From contig NZ_JAUSXI010000001.1 of NCBI RefSeq assembly GCF_030815865.1, positions 3,410,001 to 3,474,000 of the forward strand: 64,000 nt of DNA, given 5' to 3'. How positions within the stretch are numbered: the first letter of the stretch is position 1; the number at the start of each line of letters is the position of its first letter. The translations under genes were made by a program, and so were the position numbers. This document shows, one piece after another, positions 50,701 to 59,444 of the stretch. Origin of the DNA: Arthrobacter globiformis. Its GTDB lineage: Bacteria > Actinomycetota > Actinomycetes > Actinomycetales > Micrococcaceae. Below the pieces are notes generated by a model. That model searched no databases. It saw only the letters and a program-made list of their open reading frames with translations, and was not told the origin of the DNA.

Positions 50701-51969
50701 TCAGCCCTCCAGCAGCAGCCGCTGGGCCCGGGGCGCAAGGGTGTGCTCGAGGACCAGGCATGCAGCGCCCACGGCTCCCACGTCCTCCCCCACGCCCGTG
50801 CCCACGACTTCGACGGCGTGGATGTTGCCGGCATCGCTGTTCTGCTGGATCAGGCCGGGGACCTTAGCCAGATAGCGCGCGGACAGCAGCGGCCAGAAGG
50901 GGCCGCCAAACACCACCCGGTCCACGTCCAGCGTGTTGGCCACCGCTGACGCCGCCCGGGCCACGAGTTCTGCTGATTTGTCGATGATGGCAGCCGCTTC
51001 GCTGTTGCCGGCGTCGGCTGCTTCGCAGAGCATGGCAAACCTTTCCTGGAGGGCAGAGCTGTTGGTGGCCGTTCCGGGCTCATCCAGAATGCCTGCCGCC
51101 TGGGCCTGCGCGACCAGGACCTGGGGAATGCAGGTGGACTTGACGCAGCCGCGCAGCCCGCAGTCGCACGGGGCTCCGTCAGGGTCAACGATGATGTGGC
51201 CGATTTCGCCGGCGTTGCCTGACGTGCCGCGGACCACCTCGTCATTGAGGACAATGCCGCAGCCGATGCCGGTGCCCATGTACATAAAAACAAAGCTGCC
51301 AGCGCCGCTGGCTCCGCCGGCCCAGGTTTCCGCGACCGCAGCGCTCGTGACGTCCTTGTCCATCAGCACAGACAGTCCTGTCGCCTCAGCCAGCGCATCC
51401 CGGAGCGGAACACTGTCCCAGCCGTCCATGAGCGGCGGCTCCACCACCGTGCCGTTGTCATGGTCGATGGGTCCGGGTGCCGCGACGCCCAGGCCGGCAA
51501 TCCGGGCGCGATCCACACCAGAGGCCTCGACCAGCTTGTCGATTTCGGCGGCAATGGCGGTTATGACCGCCTCGGGGCGGGAGCTATCCGGCGTTTTCAG
51601 GCTCGAATGCAAGACCACTGCACCCAACAGATCAAGGACGACGAACGTTGCCACAGCAGGGTCCAGATGCACCCCGACCGCATACATGCCGGCGGGATTC
51701 AGGCGAAGGATGGTTCGCGGCTTCCCGGGTCCGCTGCCCTCCTTGCCCGCCTCGACAATGAGGTTCTGGTCCAACAGCCGGCGGGAAATGTTAGAAATGG
51801 TTTGCGGGGACAGACCAACGATCTGGGCAAGTTCAACGCGGCTGAGCCCTCCGGCGGCACGGCGGATGGCATCGAGAATGACCGTCAGGTTGAAGTCGCC
51901 CATCCGCGGCAGGTTGGTTCCGCGCCTCGGCGAGGGCTGGCGGATCTCGGTCAAGGATTCCCCTAACAT
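50701..51969 (-). CDS. ROK family (NagC/XylR-type) transcriptional repressor
   Basis: A 422-residue repressor. A winged helix-turn-helix comes first (Leu-Ser-Arg-Val-Glu-Leu-Ala-Gln-Ile-Val-Gly-Leu-Ser-Pro-Gln-Thr-Ile-Ser), then the ROK kinase-like fold with Met-Gly-Thr-Gly-Ile-Gly-Cys-Gly-Ile-Val and Gly-Asn-Ala-Gly-Glu-Ile-Gly-His. The zinc motif is Cys-Asp-Cys-Gly-Leu-Arg-Gly-Cys with a later Cys. Such proteins sense sugars or phosphosugars. No sugar gene lies beside it. Confidence 0.92.
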   Translation of the reverse strand: MLGESLTEIRQPSPRRGTNLPRMGDFNLTVILDAIRRAAGGLSRVELAQIVGLSPQTISNISRRLLDQNLIVEAGKEGSGPGKPRTILRLNPAGMYAVGVHLDPAVATFVVLDLLGAVVLHSSLKTPDSSRPEAVITAIAAEIDKLVEASGVDRARIAGLGVAAPGPIDHDNGTVVEPPLMDGWDSVPLRDALAEATGLSVLMDKDVTSAAVAETWAGGASGAGSFVFMYMGTGIGCGIVLNDEVVRGTSGNAGEIGHIIVDPDGAPCDCGLRGCVKSTCIPQVLVAQAQAAGILDEPGTATNSSALQERFAMLCEAADAGNSEAAAIIDKSAELVARAASAVANTLDVDRVVFGGPFWPLLSARYLAKVPGLIQQNSDAGNIHAVEVVGTGVGEDVGAVGAACLVLEHTLAPRAQRLLLEG

Positions 51970-52074
51970 CTTTTGTTGGCCACTATCAATGCCTGAATCG
52001 TACGTTACGCCCCGGGGAACGGGTACGCCCCACGCTCAGGCAGTGCAGGCGCGTTCGACGACGGCCGGCGGGGC

Positions 52075-53223
52075 TCAGGCGGTAGGCCGCCTGACGCTGG
52101 CGGCCACCGTGAATTTGGGGTTTCGGCCCCTCACCGTGGTGGGCCCAACGAGCCTTTCCAGGGCCGTCACGTAACGCAGGTGGCTGTTGAATACCGTCCA
52201 GAGCTGGCCTCCGGGCGCCAGCACACGGCCTGCTGCCTCGAAGAGCTTCAGCCCCGCCCCGGCGTGGACGCTGGAACCGAGGTGGAACGGGGGGTTCAGC
52301 AGGATGAGGTCGGCGCTGCCGGCCGGAAGGGTGCTCATTGCGTCATCCTGGACAGCCGTGATGCTGGCAGCCAGGCCGTTGGCTCGGGCGGTTGCCCTTG
52401 CCGACGCCACGGCGGCCGCGGACCGGTCGGTGGCGACGACCTCGGCTCCGGGGTGCCGGCGGGCATACATTGCTGCCAGGATCCCGGTGCCGCAGCCCAG
52501 GTCCACGGCCTTGGCGGCGGCCGGGACCTGCGGCAGGAATGACAGCAGGAAGCGGGTGCCAATGTCCAAACGGGTGCCTGCGAAAACGGCCCCGTGCGCG
52601 CAGATGTCCAGGTCGAGTTCGGCGTTGTGTTCCGTCACGGGGTAGGGCGGTTTGCCTTCCGCACGCTTCGGGTCGGCGGCGAGGAGCAGCCGTGATTTTT
52701 GCCGGGCCAGCTGCGGCTGCACCGTGCCGAAGTATTTGCCCAGCACGGCGTTCATGCCCAGGGACATGTGCTTGACCCGGCCGCCGGCAAGTAGGACAAC
52801 GCCGGCAGGCGCGTGCCGGGCAACGGCGTCGGAAATTTCCTCGAGTTCGGCAAGGGTCTTGGGAAGCTGCAACAGCACCAGGTCCGCGCCGGCCAGCAGT
52901 TCGGCGCCGAGCGGCAGCTGTGCAAAGCCTCCCGAAACTCCCAGTGCCGCCGCGTTGCTGAGCAGTGCCCGCTCCCCTGTGACCAAGTCCTGGTGCACCC
53001 TCACCTCGGCCGGCACCGGGCCGGTACCGCCGGCCAGCAGCCCGAGCGTGAGCGCCCCGTAGTTGTCCCCTATGACGGCAACCCTGCTGTCCGGTGCGAG
53101 CCGATCCGCGGCGGCGCCCAGCAGGAGGGAGTCTGTGGCGTCCCACGCGTGGAGGTTGGCGGCCTCGACATCGGGGTGCCTTCGAAGCAAGCCCAGGAGC
53201 TGCCCAAGACCGTTTTCTGTCAC
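52075..53223 (-). CDS. RsmC/RlmG-type class I methyltransferase
   Basis: A 382-residue protein with a degenerate N-terminal methyltransferase-like half and an active C-terminal half: the SAM motif Val-Asp-Leu-Gly-Cys-Gly-Thr-Gly-Ile-Leu at about 240-250 and the catalytic Leu-Asn-Pro-Pro-Phe-His. The two-half layout and Asn-Pro-Pro-Phe motif are those of the rRNA guanine-N2 methyltransferases RsmC and RlmG; which rRNA base is modified cannot be told. Confidence 0.87.
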   Translation of the reverse strand: MTENGLGQLLGLLRRHPDVEAANLHAWDATDSLLLGAAADRLAPDSRVAVIGDNYGALTLGLLAGGTGPVPAEVRVHQDLVTGERALLSNAAALGVSGGFAQLPLGAELLAGADLVLLQLPKTLAELEEISDAVARHAPAGVVLLAGGRVKHMSLGMNAVLGKYFGTVQPQLARQKSRLLLAADPKRAEGKPPYPVTEHNAELDLDICAHGAVFAGTRLDIGTRFLLSFLPQVPAAAKAVDLGCGTGILAAMYARRHPGAEVVATDRSAAAVASARATARANGLAASITAVQDDAMSTLPAGSADLILLNPPFHLGSSVHAGAGLKLFEAAGRVLAPGGQLWTVFNSHLRYVTALERLVGPTTVRGRNPKFTVAASVRRPTA

Positions 53224-53280
53224 GTGGTGCCGCCGCCTCTTCCTTGCTGGTTGCCCGGGCAGAAATCCGCCCGTGCAAAT

Positions 53281-54438
53281 CTACCGCGGATCAGCCACGG
53301 CTGCGGAGGCTGACAGGAGTTCGAGGATTTCTGTCACCGCGGCCCGGCCGGCGCGGTTTGCGCCGATGGTGGACGACGACGGGCCGTAGCCCACCAGGTG
53401 CACCCGGGGTTCCGCGGCCACCTGCGTCCCTTCCATGGCAATCCCGCCGCCTGGTCCCCGCAGGTGCAGCGGCGCCAGGTGCTCCAGCTCGGCGCGGAAC
53501 CCGGTGGCCCACAGGATCACATCCGCCGCGAGGAACCCGCCGTCCGCCAGCCGGACGCCGCCGGGTTCTATCGCCGTGAACATCGGCCGGCGGTCCAGCA
53601 CGCCGCGCGCGGCTGCCGCCCGCAGGGCCGGGGTCCAGATGAGCCCGGTGGCAGCCACGACGCTTTGCGGCGGCAACCCCTGCCGAACCCGGTCTTCCAC
53701 GAGGGCGACGGCGTCATGCCCGGCTTGCCGGTCGAACCCGTCCCGCCATACAGGCTCACGGCGCGTGAACCAGCTTGTCGTTGTGACCTTCGAGATTTCG
53801 TCCAGCAGCCCGACGGCGGAGATTCCGCCGCCCACCACGATGACGTGCAGCCCGCGGAACTCCTCTGCGGACACGTAGTCGGCAACATGCAGCTGGCGGC
53901 CCCCGAACGTGAACTGGCCCGGATAGATCGGCCAAAAAGGCCTGGTCCAGGTTCCGGTGGCGTTGATGACTGCCCGGGCCGTCCAGCCGCCGTCGGATGT
54001 GGTGATCCTTAGGCGCCCCGCCGGGTCAGCGTCCCCACGTTCAACGGCGAGCACCTTGACGGGCCGCTCGACGGCCAGCCCGACCTGCCTCTCGTAGGCA
54101 GCGAAGTAGCGGCTGAGGAATGCCGAGCTTGGTTCCGCCGGGTCGACATCCGGCTGCGGTATTCCGGGAAGGTCACTGATGCCGTTTACGGTGGCCATGA
54201 GCAGGCTCTTCCAGCGGTGCCGCCAGGCTCCGCCCGGCCCGTCCTCGGCGTCCAGCACCGCGTACGACCGCCCTGGACCGGCCGCCGTCCCTGCACCACC
54301 TGGCTGTTCTGCTGCCGGGGCTGGCGTGAAGCCGCGGCGGGCCAGGTGGAAGGCGGCGGAGAGGCCGGCCTGCCCAGCTCCGATGACGACGACGTCGGCA
54401 TTGCGGCTCGTTCCACCGCTTGCAGTGCTACCGCTCAA
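53281..54438 (-). CDS. Flavin-containing monooxygenase-like oxidoreductase
   Basis: A 385-residue FAD/NAD(P) protein. Val-Val-Ile-Gly-Ala-Gly-Gln-Ala-Gly-Leu (about 16-25) binds FAD, Val-Val-Gly-Gly-Gly-Ile-Ser-Ala-Val-Gly (about 200) binds NADPH, and Trp-Ala-Thr-Gly-Phe-Arg is the conserved late motif of this family. Trp-Arg-His-Arg-Trp-Lys-Ser-Leu is the FMO/CzcO-like segment. It likely oxidises a small metabolite; metal-resistance (CzcO) association is possible but no metal gene is near. Gap of 57 bases to the methyltransferase gene. Confidence 0.88.
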   Translation of the reverse strand: MSGSTASGGTSRNADVVVIGAGQAGLSAAFHLARRGFTPAPAAEQPGGAGTAAGPGRSYAVLDAEDGPGGAWRHRWKSLLMATVNGISDLPGIPQPDVDPAEPSSAFLSRYFAAYERQVGLAVERPVKVLAVERGDADPAGRLRITTSDGGWTARAVINATGTWTRPFWPIYPGQFTFGGRQLHVADYVSAEEFRGLHVIVVGGGISAVGLLDEISKVTTTSWFTRREPVWRDGFDRQAGHDAVALVEDRVRQGLPPQSVVAATGLIWTPALRAAAARGVLDRRPMFTAIEPGGVRLADGGFLAADVILWATGFRAELEHLAPLHLRGPGGGIAMEGTQVAAEPRVHLVGYGPSSSTIGANRAGRAAVTEILELLSASAAVADPR

Positions 54439-54599
54439 TAGTGCCGCTCCCCCGGCTCGCTCATCCGCCTCATGTCTTCATCCTAGGCGCCGTCCCGGCC
54501 CGGCCGCCGCGCGTCGATGGCACACGAAGGCCCTCCTAGACACCGAGGTGCAGGAGGACCCTTCGGGTTATTAGTCGCTTGCTTGCTCAGTCGTCTTGC

Positions 54600-55238
54600 T
54601 CAGTCATCGCTACCGTGGCCGCCGCTGTCATCGCCAGGCTCAACGCCCTTACGGTCGCCGCCCTTGTCGTCGCCGGGTTCAGCAGCCTTACGGTCGCCGC
54701 CCTTGTCGTCGCCGGGCTCAGGTGTTGTCCGAAGTCCACCGTGGTCATCGCCGGGTTCAGCAACCCGCGGCGCCTGGTCTGAGCGGAGACCGCCGTTGTC
54801 GTCGCCGGGCTCGGGGGCGGTCCGGAGGCCTCCCTTGTCGTCGCCGGGTTCAACGGAGAGGGAGCCGCTGCCAACGAAATTTTCAGCAGGCGCTGCCACG
54901 GTTCCGCCGCTGTCGTCGCCGGGCGCAGGGGCGGTCCGGAGCCCTCCCTTGTCGTCACCGGCTTCCGCAGGCTTGGACGCTTTCTTGGCGGCTGATGCCT
55001 TCTTGTCGTCGGCTTTGGTGTCATCACTGGACTTCGCGGCTGACTTGGGGGTGGCCTTGGCGGAGCTGACGGCCGGGGCGGAGATTCCGGTGGCAGAGTC
55101 GTCCGTTACAAGGACGTTCCTGGCGTCGTCACTGGTACCCGTGCCGGTGTTGCCCAGCGACTGGGTGGTGGCGAAGGCGGCGCCTCCGGTGAGGAGGACG
55201 CCGGCGACGGATAATGCGAGGGCTGCTTTTGTTTTCAT
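54600..55238 (-). CDS. Secreted protein with GDDKGG repeats
   Basis: A 212-residue protein with a signal peptide (Met-Lys-Thr-Lys start, cleavage near Ala-Phe-Ala), a Ser/Lys/Ala-rich linker, and from about residue 90 eight or nine copies of Pro-Gly-Asp-Asp-(Lys/Ser/Asn/His)-Gly-Gly-(Leu/Asp)-Arg at irregular spacing, ending Gly-Asp-Asp-Ser-Gly-Gly-His-Gly-Ser-Asp-Asp. Very acidic and probably disordered until it binds something, perhaps calcium. A paralogue lies just upstream at 55485-56015. I know of no assigned function. Confidence 0.75.
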   Translation of the reverse strand: MKTKAALALSVAGVLLTGGAAFATTQSLGNTGTGTSDDARNVLVTDDSATGISAPAVSSAKATPKSAAKSSDDTKADDKKASAAKKASKPAEAGDDKGGLRTAPAPGDDSGGTVAAPAENFVGSGSLSVEPGDDKGGLRTAPEPGDDNGGLRSDQAPRVAEPGDDHGGLRTTPEPGDDKGGDRKAAEPGDDKGGDRKGVEPGDDSGGHGSDD

Positions 55239-55484
55239 GGCTCCACACTAGGAACTCGCCGTCGAGGATAGGTGTAAAGGAAATCCAAGACTTGTCCAAG
55301 ATTGCCTGTGGGGTTCTCCCCCACCCGGACCGCCCTCCCGCTGCCGCGCGTCGGCCATCCGCCGCGGCACAGGAGGGAGTGCCGAGTCAGGTGAGACGGG
55401 TCAGACAGGGAGGAGCGCAAGGCAAGAAGGCGGGCAGGAAACGGTGCGTCGGCGTGAACAGAGCCGCGGGAACAGATCGGCGGG

Positions 55485-56015
55485 TCAGTCGTCGGCGCCG
55501 TGGCCGCCGCTGTCATCGCCGGGCTCCGGCGCCTTGCGCAGGCCGCCCTTGTCATCCCCTGGCTCAACGTGGACCACGCTGCCCGGGACTGGGACGGGCT
55601 GAACGGTCACCGCTCCACCGGCTGACCCGCCACCGGGGCCGGATGACGACGGTGCCGCCGCGGAACCGCCGGCATTCCCGGGCGCGGTAGCCGGGGCAGA
55701 TTTTGCCGGATTCGATTTCGCTGCGTTTGATGCCGCTGCACCGGACTTCGCGGAGCCCGGCTTCGCGGGGCTGGATTTCGCCGGGGTGGCCGCCTTCTGT
55801 CCACCGGCTGGCGTGCCTGTTGCGTGTGGTGTGGCCCTCGGTCCAGCGCTGGTGCCAGGAACGGGCGGCACGGCGCCATTCGGCAGGAGGACGATGCTGG
55901 CATTTCCGGTGCCCGGGGGCGAGACGTTCAGCACCTGCGTATTGACGGCAAGTGCCGCCGAGCCCGCTGCAAGTATGCCTGCAACGGACAGCACCAGGGC
56001 CGCTCCCGTTTTCAT
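55485..56015 (-). CDS. Secreted protein with two GDDKGG repeats
   Basis: A 176-residue paralogue of 54600-55238. Signal peptide (Met-Lys-Thr-Gly-Ala-Ala-Leu-Val-Leu-Ser-Val-Ala-Gly-Ile), a long Ala/Lys/Pro/Ser linker, and at the very end two repeats, Glu-Pro-Gly-Asp-Asp-Lys-Gly-Gly-Leu-Arg and Glu-Pro-Gly-Asp-Asp-Ser-Gly-Gly-His-Gly-Ala-Asp-Asp. The signal sequences of the two proteins are alike, so they arose by tandem duplication followed by repeat expansion in one. Role unknown. Confidence 0.75.
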   Translation of the reverse strand: MKTGAALVLSVAGILAAGSAALAVNTQVLNVSPPGTGNASIVLLPNGAVPPVPGTSAGPRATPHATGTPAGGQKAATPAKSSPAKPGSAKSGAAASNAAKSNPAKSAPATAPGNAGGSAAAPSSSGPGGGSAGGAVTVQPVPVPGSVVHVEPGDDKGGLRKAPEPGDDSGGHGADD

Positions 56016-56103
56016 GGCTCCACTCTAGGGGCAGGGCGGGAAAGACGCGCCCAAGGAATATCCAAGATTCGTCAAAGATCGCGGTACCGGCAGTGGGTTA
56101 AAT

Positions 56104-56146
56104 GAAAAAGCCGCCAGATCATGGTCGATTCCATGATCTGGCGGCT
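56104..56146 (-). terminator. Terminator of the first tRNA-Ala gene
   Basis: A perfect 16-base-pair stem (AGCCGCCAGATCATGG and its complement) around a six-base loop, followed on the minus strand by a run of T (CTTTTTC), four bases after the tRNA end. Confidence 0.85.
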
Positions 56147-56149
56147 ACT

Positions 56150-56225
56150 TGGTGGAGCTGAGGGGACTCGAACCCCTGACCCCCTGCATGCCATGCAGGT
56201 GCGCTACCAGCTGCGCCACAGCCCC
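56150..56225 (-). tRNA. tRNA-Ala (anticodon GGC), CCA encoded
   Basis: A complete cloverleaf read on the minus strand: acceptor GGGGCTG with CAGCTCC, anticodon stem CCTGC/GCAGG around ATGGCAT giving anticodon GGC, and the T loop GTTCGAGT. The 3' CCA is encoded. It reads alanine GCC and GCU codons. Its own terminator follows at once. Confidence 0.95.
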
Positions 56226-56370
56226 AAGCTGTTCCCTCCGGAATCTTTACGTTTTCCCGAAGCAACCCGACCAGCGTAGTCCAGAAATCGCCAAGATGCG
56301 AATTGGCAGCATGTGGCTTCCGTCACGTTCCCCCGGGACCCGAAGCCCGGCTGGCGCCACTTTCCGGCAA

Positions 56371-56406
56371 AGAAAAATCCGCCGGAATCTTTCGATTCCG
56401 GCGGAT
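56371..56406 (-). terminator. Terminator of the second tRNA-Ala gene
   Basis: A 13-base-pair stem (ATCCGCCGGAATC / GATTCCGGCGGAT) with TTTC loop and a following T run on the minus strand, eight bases after the tRNA end. Confidence 0.85.
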
Positions 56407-56413
56407 CATCAGG

Positions 56414-56486
56414 TGGAGCTGAGGGGACTCGAACCCCTGACCCCCTGCATGCCATGCAGGTGCGCTACCAGCTGCGCCACAGCCCC
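56414..56486 (-). tRNA. tRNA-Ala (anticodon GGC), CCA not encoded
   Basis: The mature sequence appears identical to the tRNA at 56150-56225 (same anticodon GGC and arms), but the bases after the discriminator A read CCT instead of CCA, so CCA must be added after transcription. It has a separate terminator and lies downstream of rsfS. Confidence 0.93.
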
Positions 56487-56621
56487 ATATTCTTGCTGCT
56501 TCAGGCCTCACGTTATGCCAGTGGCATCCGTACTTCTGTCCGGATCTCTCCGAAGCAACTCAAATATCTTAGAACAGCGTTTCCGAAAATTCCAAATCGG
56601 GCATATTCGGTATCGCGCGCG

Positions 56622-57023
56622 CTACTCCTGCTCGGCGGCAGCAGGGGCCTTTGCCGAATCGTCGTCTCCCAGCTGCAGGTCCACCACCGGGCAGTCCTTC
56701 CAGAGACGTTCCAGGGCATAGAAGACACGGTCTTCCTCATGCTGAACGTGGATGATGACATCTGCGTAATCCAACAGGACCCAACGGCCGGCCGAACGGC
56801 CTTCCCGGCGGACCGGGCGGAGATCCTGCTTGGTGAGTTCCTCTTCAATGCCGTCGACTATCGCGTTGACCTGGCGTTCGCTGGGTGCTGAGGCAATGAG
56901 GAACACGTCAGCCAAAGCCAGGCGTTCGCTGACGTCAAGGGCGACGATGTTTTGGGCGATCTTGTCCGCCGCGGCCCTGGCTGCGTGCCGGGCTATGGTG
57001 ACGGACGATTCGGATGCGGTCAC
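56622..57023 (-). CDS. rsfS: Ribosomal silencing factor RsfS
   Basis: A 133-residue protein that binds ribosomal protein uL14 and blocks subunit joining in starvation. Motifs: Ile-Val-Ala-Leu-Asp-Val-Ser, Asp-Val-Phe-Leu-Ile-Ala-Ser-Ala, Gly-Arg-Trp-Val-Leu-Leu-Asp-Tyr-Ala-Asp-Val-Ile-Ile-His, and Phe-Tyr-Ala-Leu-Glu-Arg-Leu-Trp. GTG start with AGGAG four bases before. Last protein gene of the nadD-rsfS block. Confidence 0.95.
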   Translation of the reverse strand: MTASESSVTIARHAARAAADKIAQNIVALDVSERLALADVFLIASAPSERQVNAIVDGIEEELTKQDLRPVRREGRSAGRWVLLDYADVIIHVQHEEDRVFYALERLWKDCPVVDLQLGDDDSAKAPAAAEQE

Positions 57024-57073
57024 GGGACTCCTTGTGGTGATGAAAAAAGCATAGGTGGTGGTACTGGCTGAAG

Positions 57074-58441
57074 TCAGCGTGAAAGGCCGCTGATGATCAT
57101 GATGATGCCGGCAACGAGGGCGATTGCGCCGAGCGCCAGGACGCCAAGCTGAATCAGCCTCAACCGGTTGGCCCGGGCGAGTCCGGCGGTGGCTGCGTCC
57201 AGGGGCTCCAGCCCGTAGGCCGATTTCGCGGACACTGGCTGCAGCGCCGTCACGTCTTCATTGGACTCGTCGGTCCAGGCCTCATTTTGGCGGGCCCCGG
57301 TCGGAGGCGCTGCTGCCGAGCGGGCCGCCGCTTCCGCCCGGGCAATGACCCGCGACCGCCCGGTGGACGGCGCACTTGGGCGGGACGCTTTGGCTGTCCG
57401 GTTGCCGCGCGCCGGAACCCGCGGACCAGGGTTGGTCACCAGGGGAACATGCGAGGTGGCCGGTCGCTTCATGACGGGACGGTCCACACCAGGCACCTGT
57501 TCAAATTCCAGCGGCGTCACCATGGCGAGGTTGCTGGCGGTGGACGGACCGTTTTGTCCGCTCTGCTGGGGCGTGTTCTGTTCGGCAAGCTTCTGTTTGG
57601 CCATGGCCCGCTTGTTGAGCACAGCGGCCCGTTCGGCCAGGGCGATCTGTTGGGCCAGGATGTCCGGATCCACGGCTTCAGGATCCGTCGCCGCGATGTG
57701 TTCCATCTTGGCGATCTGGTTCTTGGCCTGTTCGGCGAGGAGGGTACGCGCTTCGAGGGCCTGCTCCACGGTCATGCCCTCGGGCAGCTCGTCCCCCGAC
57801 GGCGTCGCGGGCCGCGGACCCGGACCGCTGGAGGGCTGGCCTGCCGGCTTGGACCCGGTGGCTGCAGCGGATTTGCCGGCCGTACCGGAGGAAGGGTCAG
57901 GCGAAGAAGCGGGCGACTTCCCGGTCGGGGCTGCGCCGTCGGCCGGCGGCACAACGGGCATTGCCGAGGTAACCGCTTGCTCCTTGAGCTGCATCAGCCT
58001 CAGCTGGCGGCGCGTCGGCGGGCCGCCGCCCGAAAGCTGCTCTTCCTTTTCGGACAGCTCCTTGATGGTCCGCAGGGCGGCCCTGTCGCGGGCACGGATT
58101 TGGGACGAGCGTTCGGCGGCTGCGCCGGCTGGCGCGGAGTCCACGCGGCCCGGCGCCACCCGGCGCACGCGTTCAGTGGCATTTTCCTGCCTGCCGTCTC
58201 CGGCGGGACGCGAAGAGTCCGTCTTTTCCGGGCCGGCAGGAGCTGGCGTGCCCGGGCCTGCGGAGGCCGGGCGCTTCGAAGCGGCCGGGTTTGAGGCGGG
58301 AGCCTTTGAAGCAGGCGGTTTTGAGGCAGCGGCTGACTCGCCGGCACCCGGAGGGGCGGCGTTCCGGTTCTGGGCCAAGGCTTCATCCCGGGCCTTGCGC
58401 AGTTCTCGGCGACTGCGGATCGGTTGCTGTTCCTGACTCAT
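57074..58441 (-). CDS. Membrane-anchored low-complexity protein between nadD and rsfS
   Basis: A 455-residue protein. It starts with a charged stretch (Ser-Arg-Arg-Glu-Leu-Arg-Lys-Ala-Arg), followed by long Ala/Pro/Ser/Gly-rich regions, a predicted coiled helix near 250-310 (Glu-Gln-Ala-Leu-Glu-Ala-Arg-Thr-Leu-Leu), and one C-terminal membrane helix of about 22 residues. This gene sits at the same place in related actinobacteria and is likely tail-anchored in the membrane. The ATG at 58441 is used; it starts seven bases after nadD. Function unknown. Confidence 0.82.
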   Translation of the reverse strand: MSQEQQPIRSRRELRKARDEALAQNRNAAPPGAGESAAASKPPASKAPASNPAASKRPASAGPGTPAPAGPEKTDSSRPAGDGRQENATERVRRVAPGRVDSAPAGAAAERSSQIRARDRAALRTIKELSEKEEQLSGGGPPTRRQLRLMQLKEQAVTSAMPVVPPADGAAPTGKSPASSPDPSSGTAGKSAAATGSKPAGQPSSGPGPRPATPSGDELPEGMTVEQALEARTLLAEQAKNQIAKMEHIAATDPEAVDPDILAQQIALAERAAVLNKRAMAKQKLAEQNTPQQSGQNGPSTASNLAMVTPLEFEQVPGVDRPVMKRPATSHVPLVTNPGPRVPARGNRTAKASRPSAPSTGRSRVIARAEAAARSAAAPPTGARQNEAWTDESNEDVTALQPVSAKSAYGLEPLDAATAGLARANRLRLIQLGVLALGAIALVAGIIMIISGLSR

Positions 58442-58448
58442 CTCAAAC

Positions 58449-59066
58449 TCATTCAGTGCTGGCTGGATCGTTTGTCTCGGTAGTTTCGGAGCTGCTGTTC
58501 CCGGCGGGTGCGGCGTAGAGTCCGTATTTCGCGATGTACTGCACCACTCCGTCCGGCACCAGGTACCAGACGGGGTTATGCGCAGCAACGCGGGCGCGGC
58601 AGTCTGTTGACGAGATCGCCATGGCGGGGACCTCGAGCAAGCTGACGTCCTTTCGGCCCATGCCGTCGAGCTCATGGCCTGGCCGGGTAACTCCCACGAA
58701 GTGGGCCAGCGACCAGAGCTCGTCGATGTCCTTCCACGACAGGATTTGTGCCAGGGCGTCGGCGCCGGTGATGAAGAACAGGTCGGCGTCGGGCCGCTGC
58801 GTCCGCAGATCCCGGAGGGTGTCGATGGTGTACGTGGGACCGGGACGGTCCACGTCCACCCGGCTTACGGTGAAACTCGGGTTCGACGCCGTCGCGATCA
58901 CCGTCATCAGATAACGGTGCTCGGGTTCGCTGACCTGCTTGCTGGATTTCTGCCACGGTTGGCCGGTGGGGACGAACACGACTTCATCGAGCCCGAACTT
59001 GGCGGCCACCTCGCTGGCGGCCACAAGGTGGCCGTGATGAATGGGATCGAAGGTCCCGCCCATCAC
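58449..59066 (-). CDS. nadD: Nicotinate-nucleotide adenylyltransferase
   Basis: A 205-residue enzyme that joins nicotinate mononucleotide and ATP in NAD synthesis. The nucleotidyltransferase motif [11 protein letters not shown] is at the start; [15 protein letters not shown] and Ile-Ser-Ser-Thr-Asp-Cys-Arg follow. The start may lie further upstream: the preceding in-frame codons read Arg-Arg-Leu-Arg-Leu-Gly-Val, as in relatives, but no clear start codon with a binding site is seen. Confidence 0.95.
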   Translation of the reverse strand: MMGGTFDPIHHGHLVAASEVAAKFGLDEVVFVPTGQPWQKSSKQVSEPEHRYLMTVIATASNPSFTVSRVDVDRPGPTYTIDTLRDLRTQRPDADLFFITGADALAQILSWKDIDELWSLAHFVGVTRPGHELDGMGRKDVSLLEVPAMAISSTDCRARVAAHNPVWYLVPDGVVQYIAKYGLYAAPAGNSSSETTETNDPASTE

Positions 59067-59118
59067 GCCCAGCCGCAGCCGGCGCTGCGTATCCTTGTGG
59101 TGCAGTGCGGAGGAAATG

Positions 59119-59343
59119 TTAGTGGCCCTGGCCGTGGTCGTGCTTGTTGGGGTGCTGGCGGTGCGGGTCGGCGTGCTCGTCGACCGCAGAGTGACGGTTG
59201 CCCAGGTTGCCGTAGGAGAGGGTAACGAACATCAGCAGCACAAGGATGGCAAACATCGAGATGCCGAAGACCCATGGCTCAGCCCACAAGGGCGCCCTCT
59301 CCTCGTGTTCGGCAACTGACGCGGCAATCTGCTGGAGCAGCAT
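59119..59343 (-). CDS. Small single-helix membrane protein, His-rich tail
   Basis: A 74-residue protein: a short cytoplasmic or outer start, one helix ([15 protein letters not shown]), and a tail with seven His among Asp, Asn and Pro (Glu-His-Ala-Asp-Pro-His-Arg-Gln-His). It lies between proA and nadD, in the same direction, as in related genomes. The tail could bind metal. Unknown function. Confidence 0.75.
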   Translation of the reverse strand: MLLQQIAASVAEHEERAPLWAEPWVFGISMFAILVLLMFVTLSYGNLGNRHSAVDEHADPHRQHPNKHDHGQGH

Positions 59344-59444
59344 TTTCTCCCCTAGGGATATAAGGATGACAGCGGCGGAGAGATTCCCGCCGGTCCGGAC
59401 TTCTTTACTATGTTACCGCTATGTCAGGAGCGGTTTCCGCGATG

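Noticed and set aside
57261..58436. Long plus-strand open frames opposite the low-complexity protein gene
   Set aside because: Shadow frames of the Ala/Pro-rich gene on the minus strand; no motifs.
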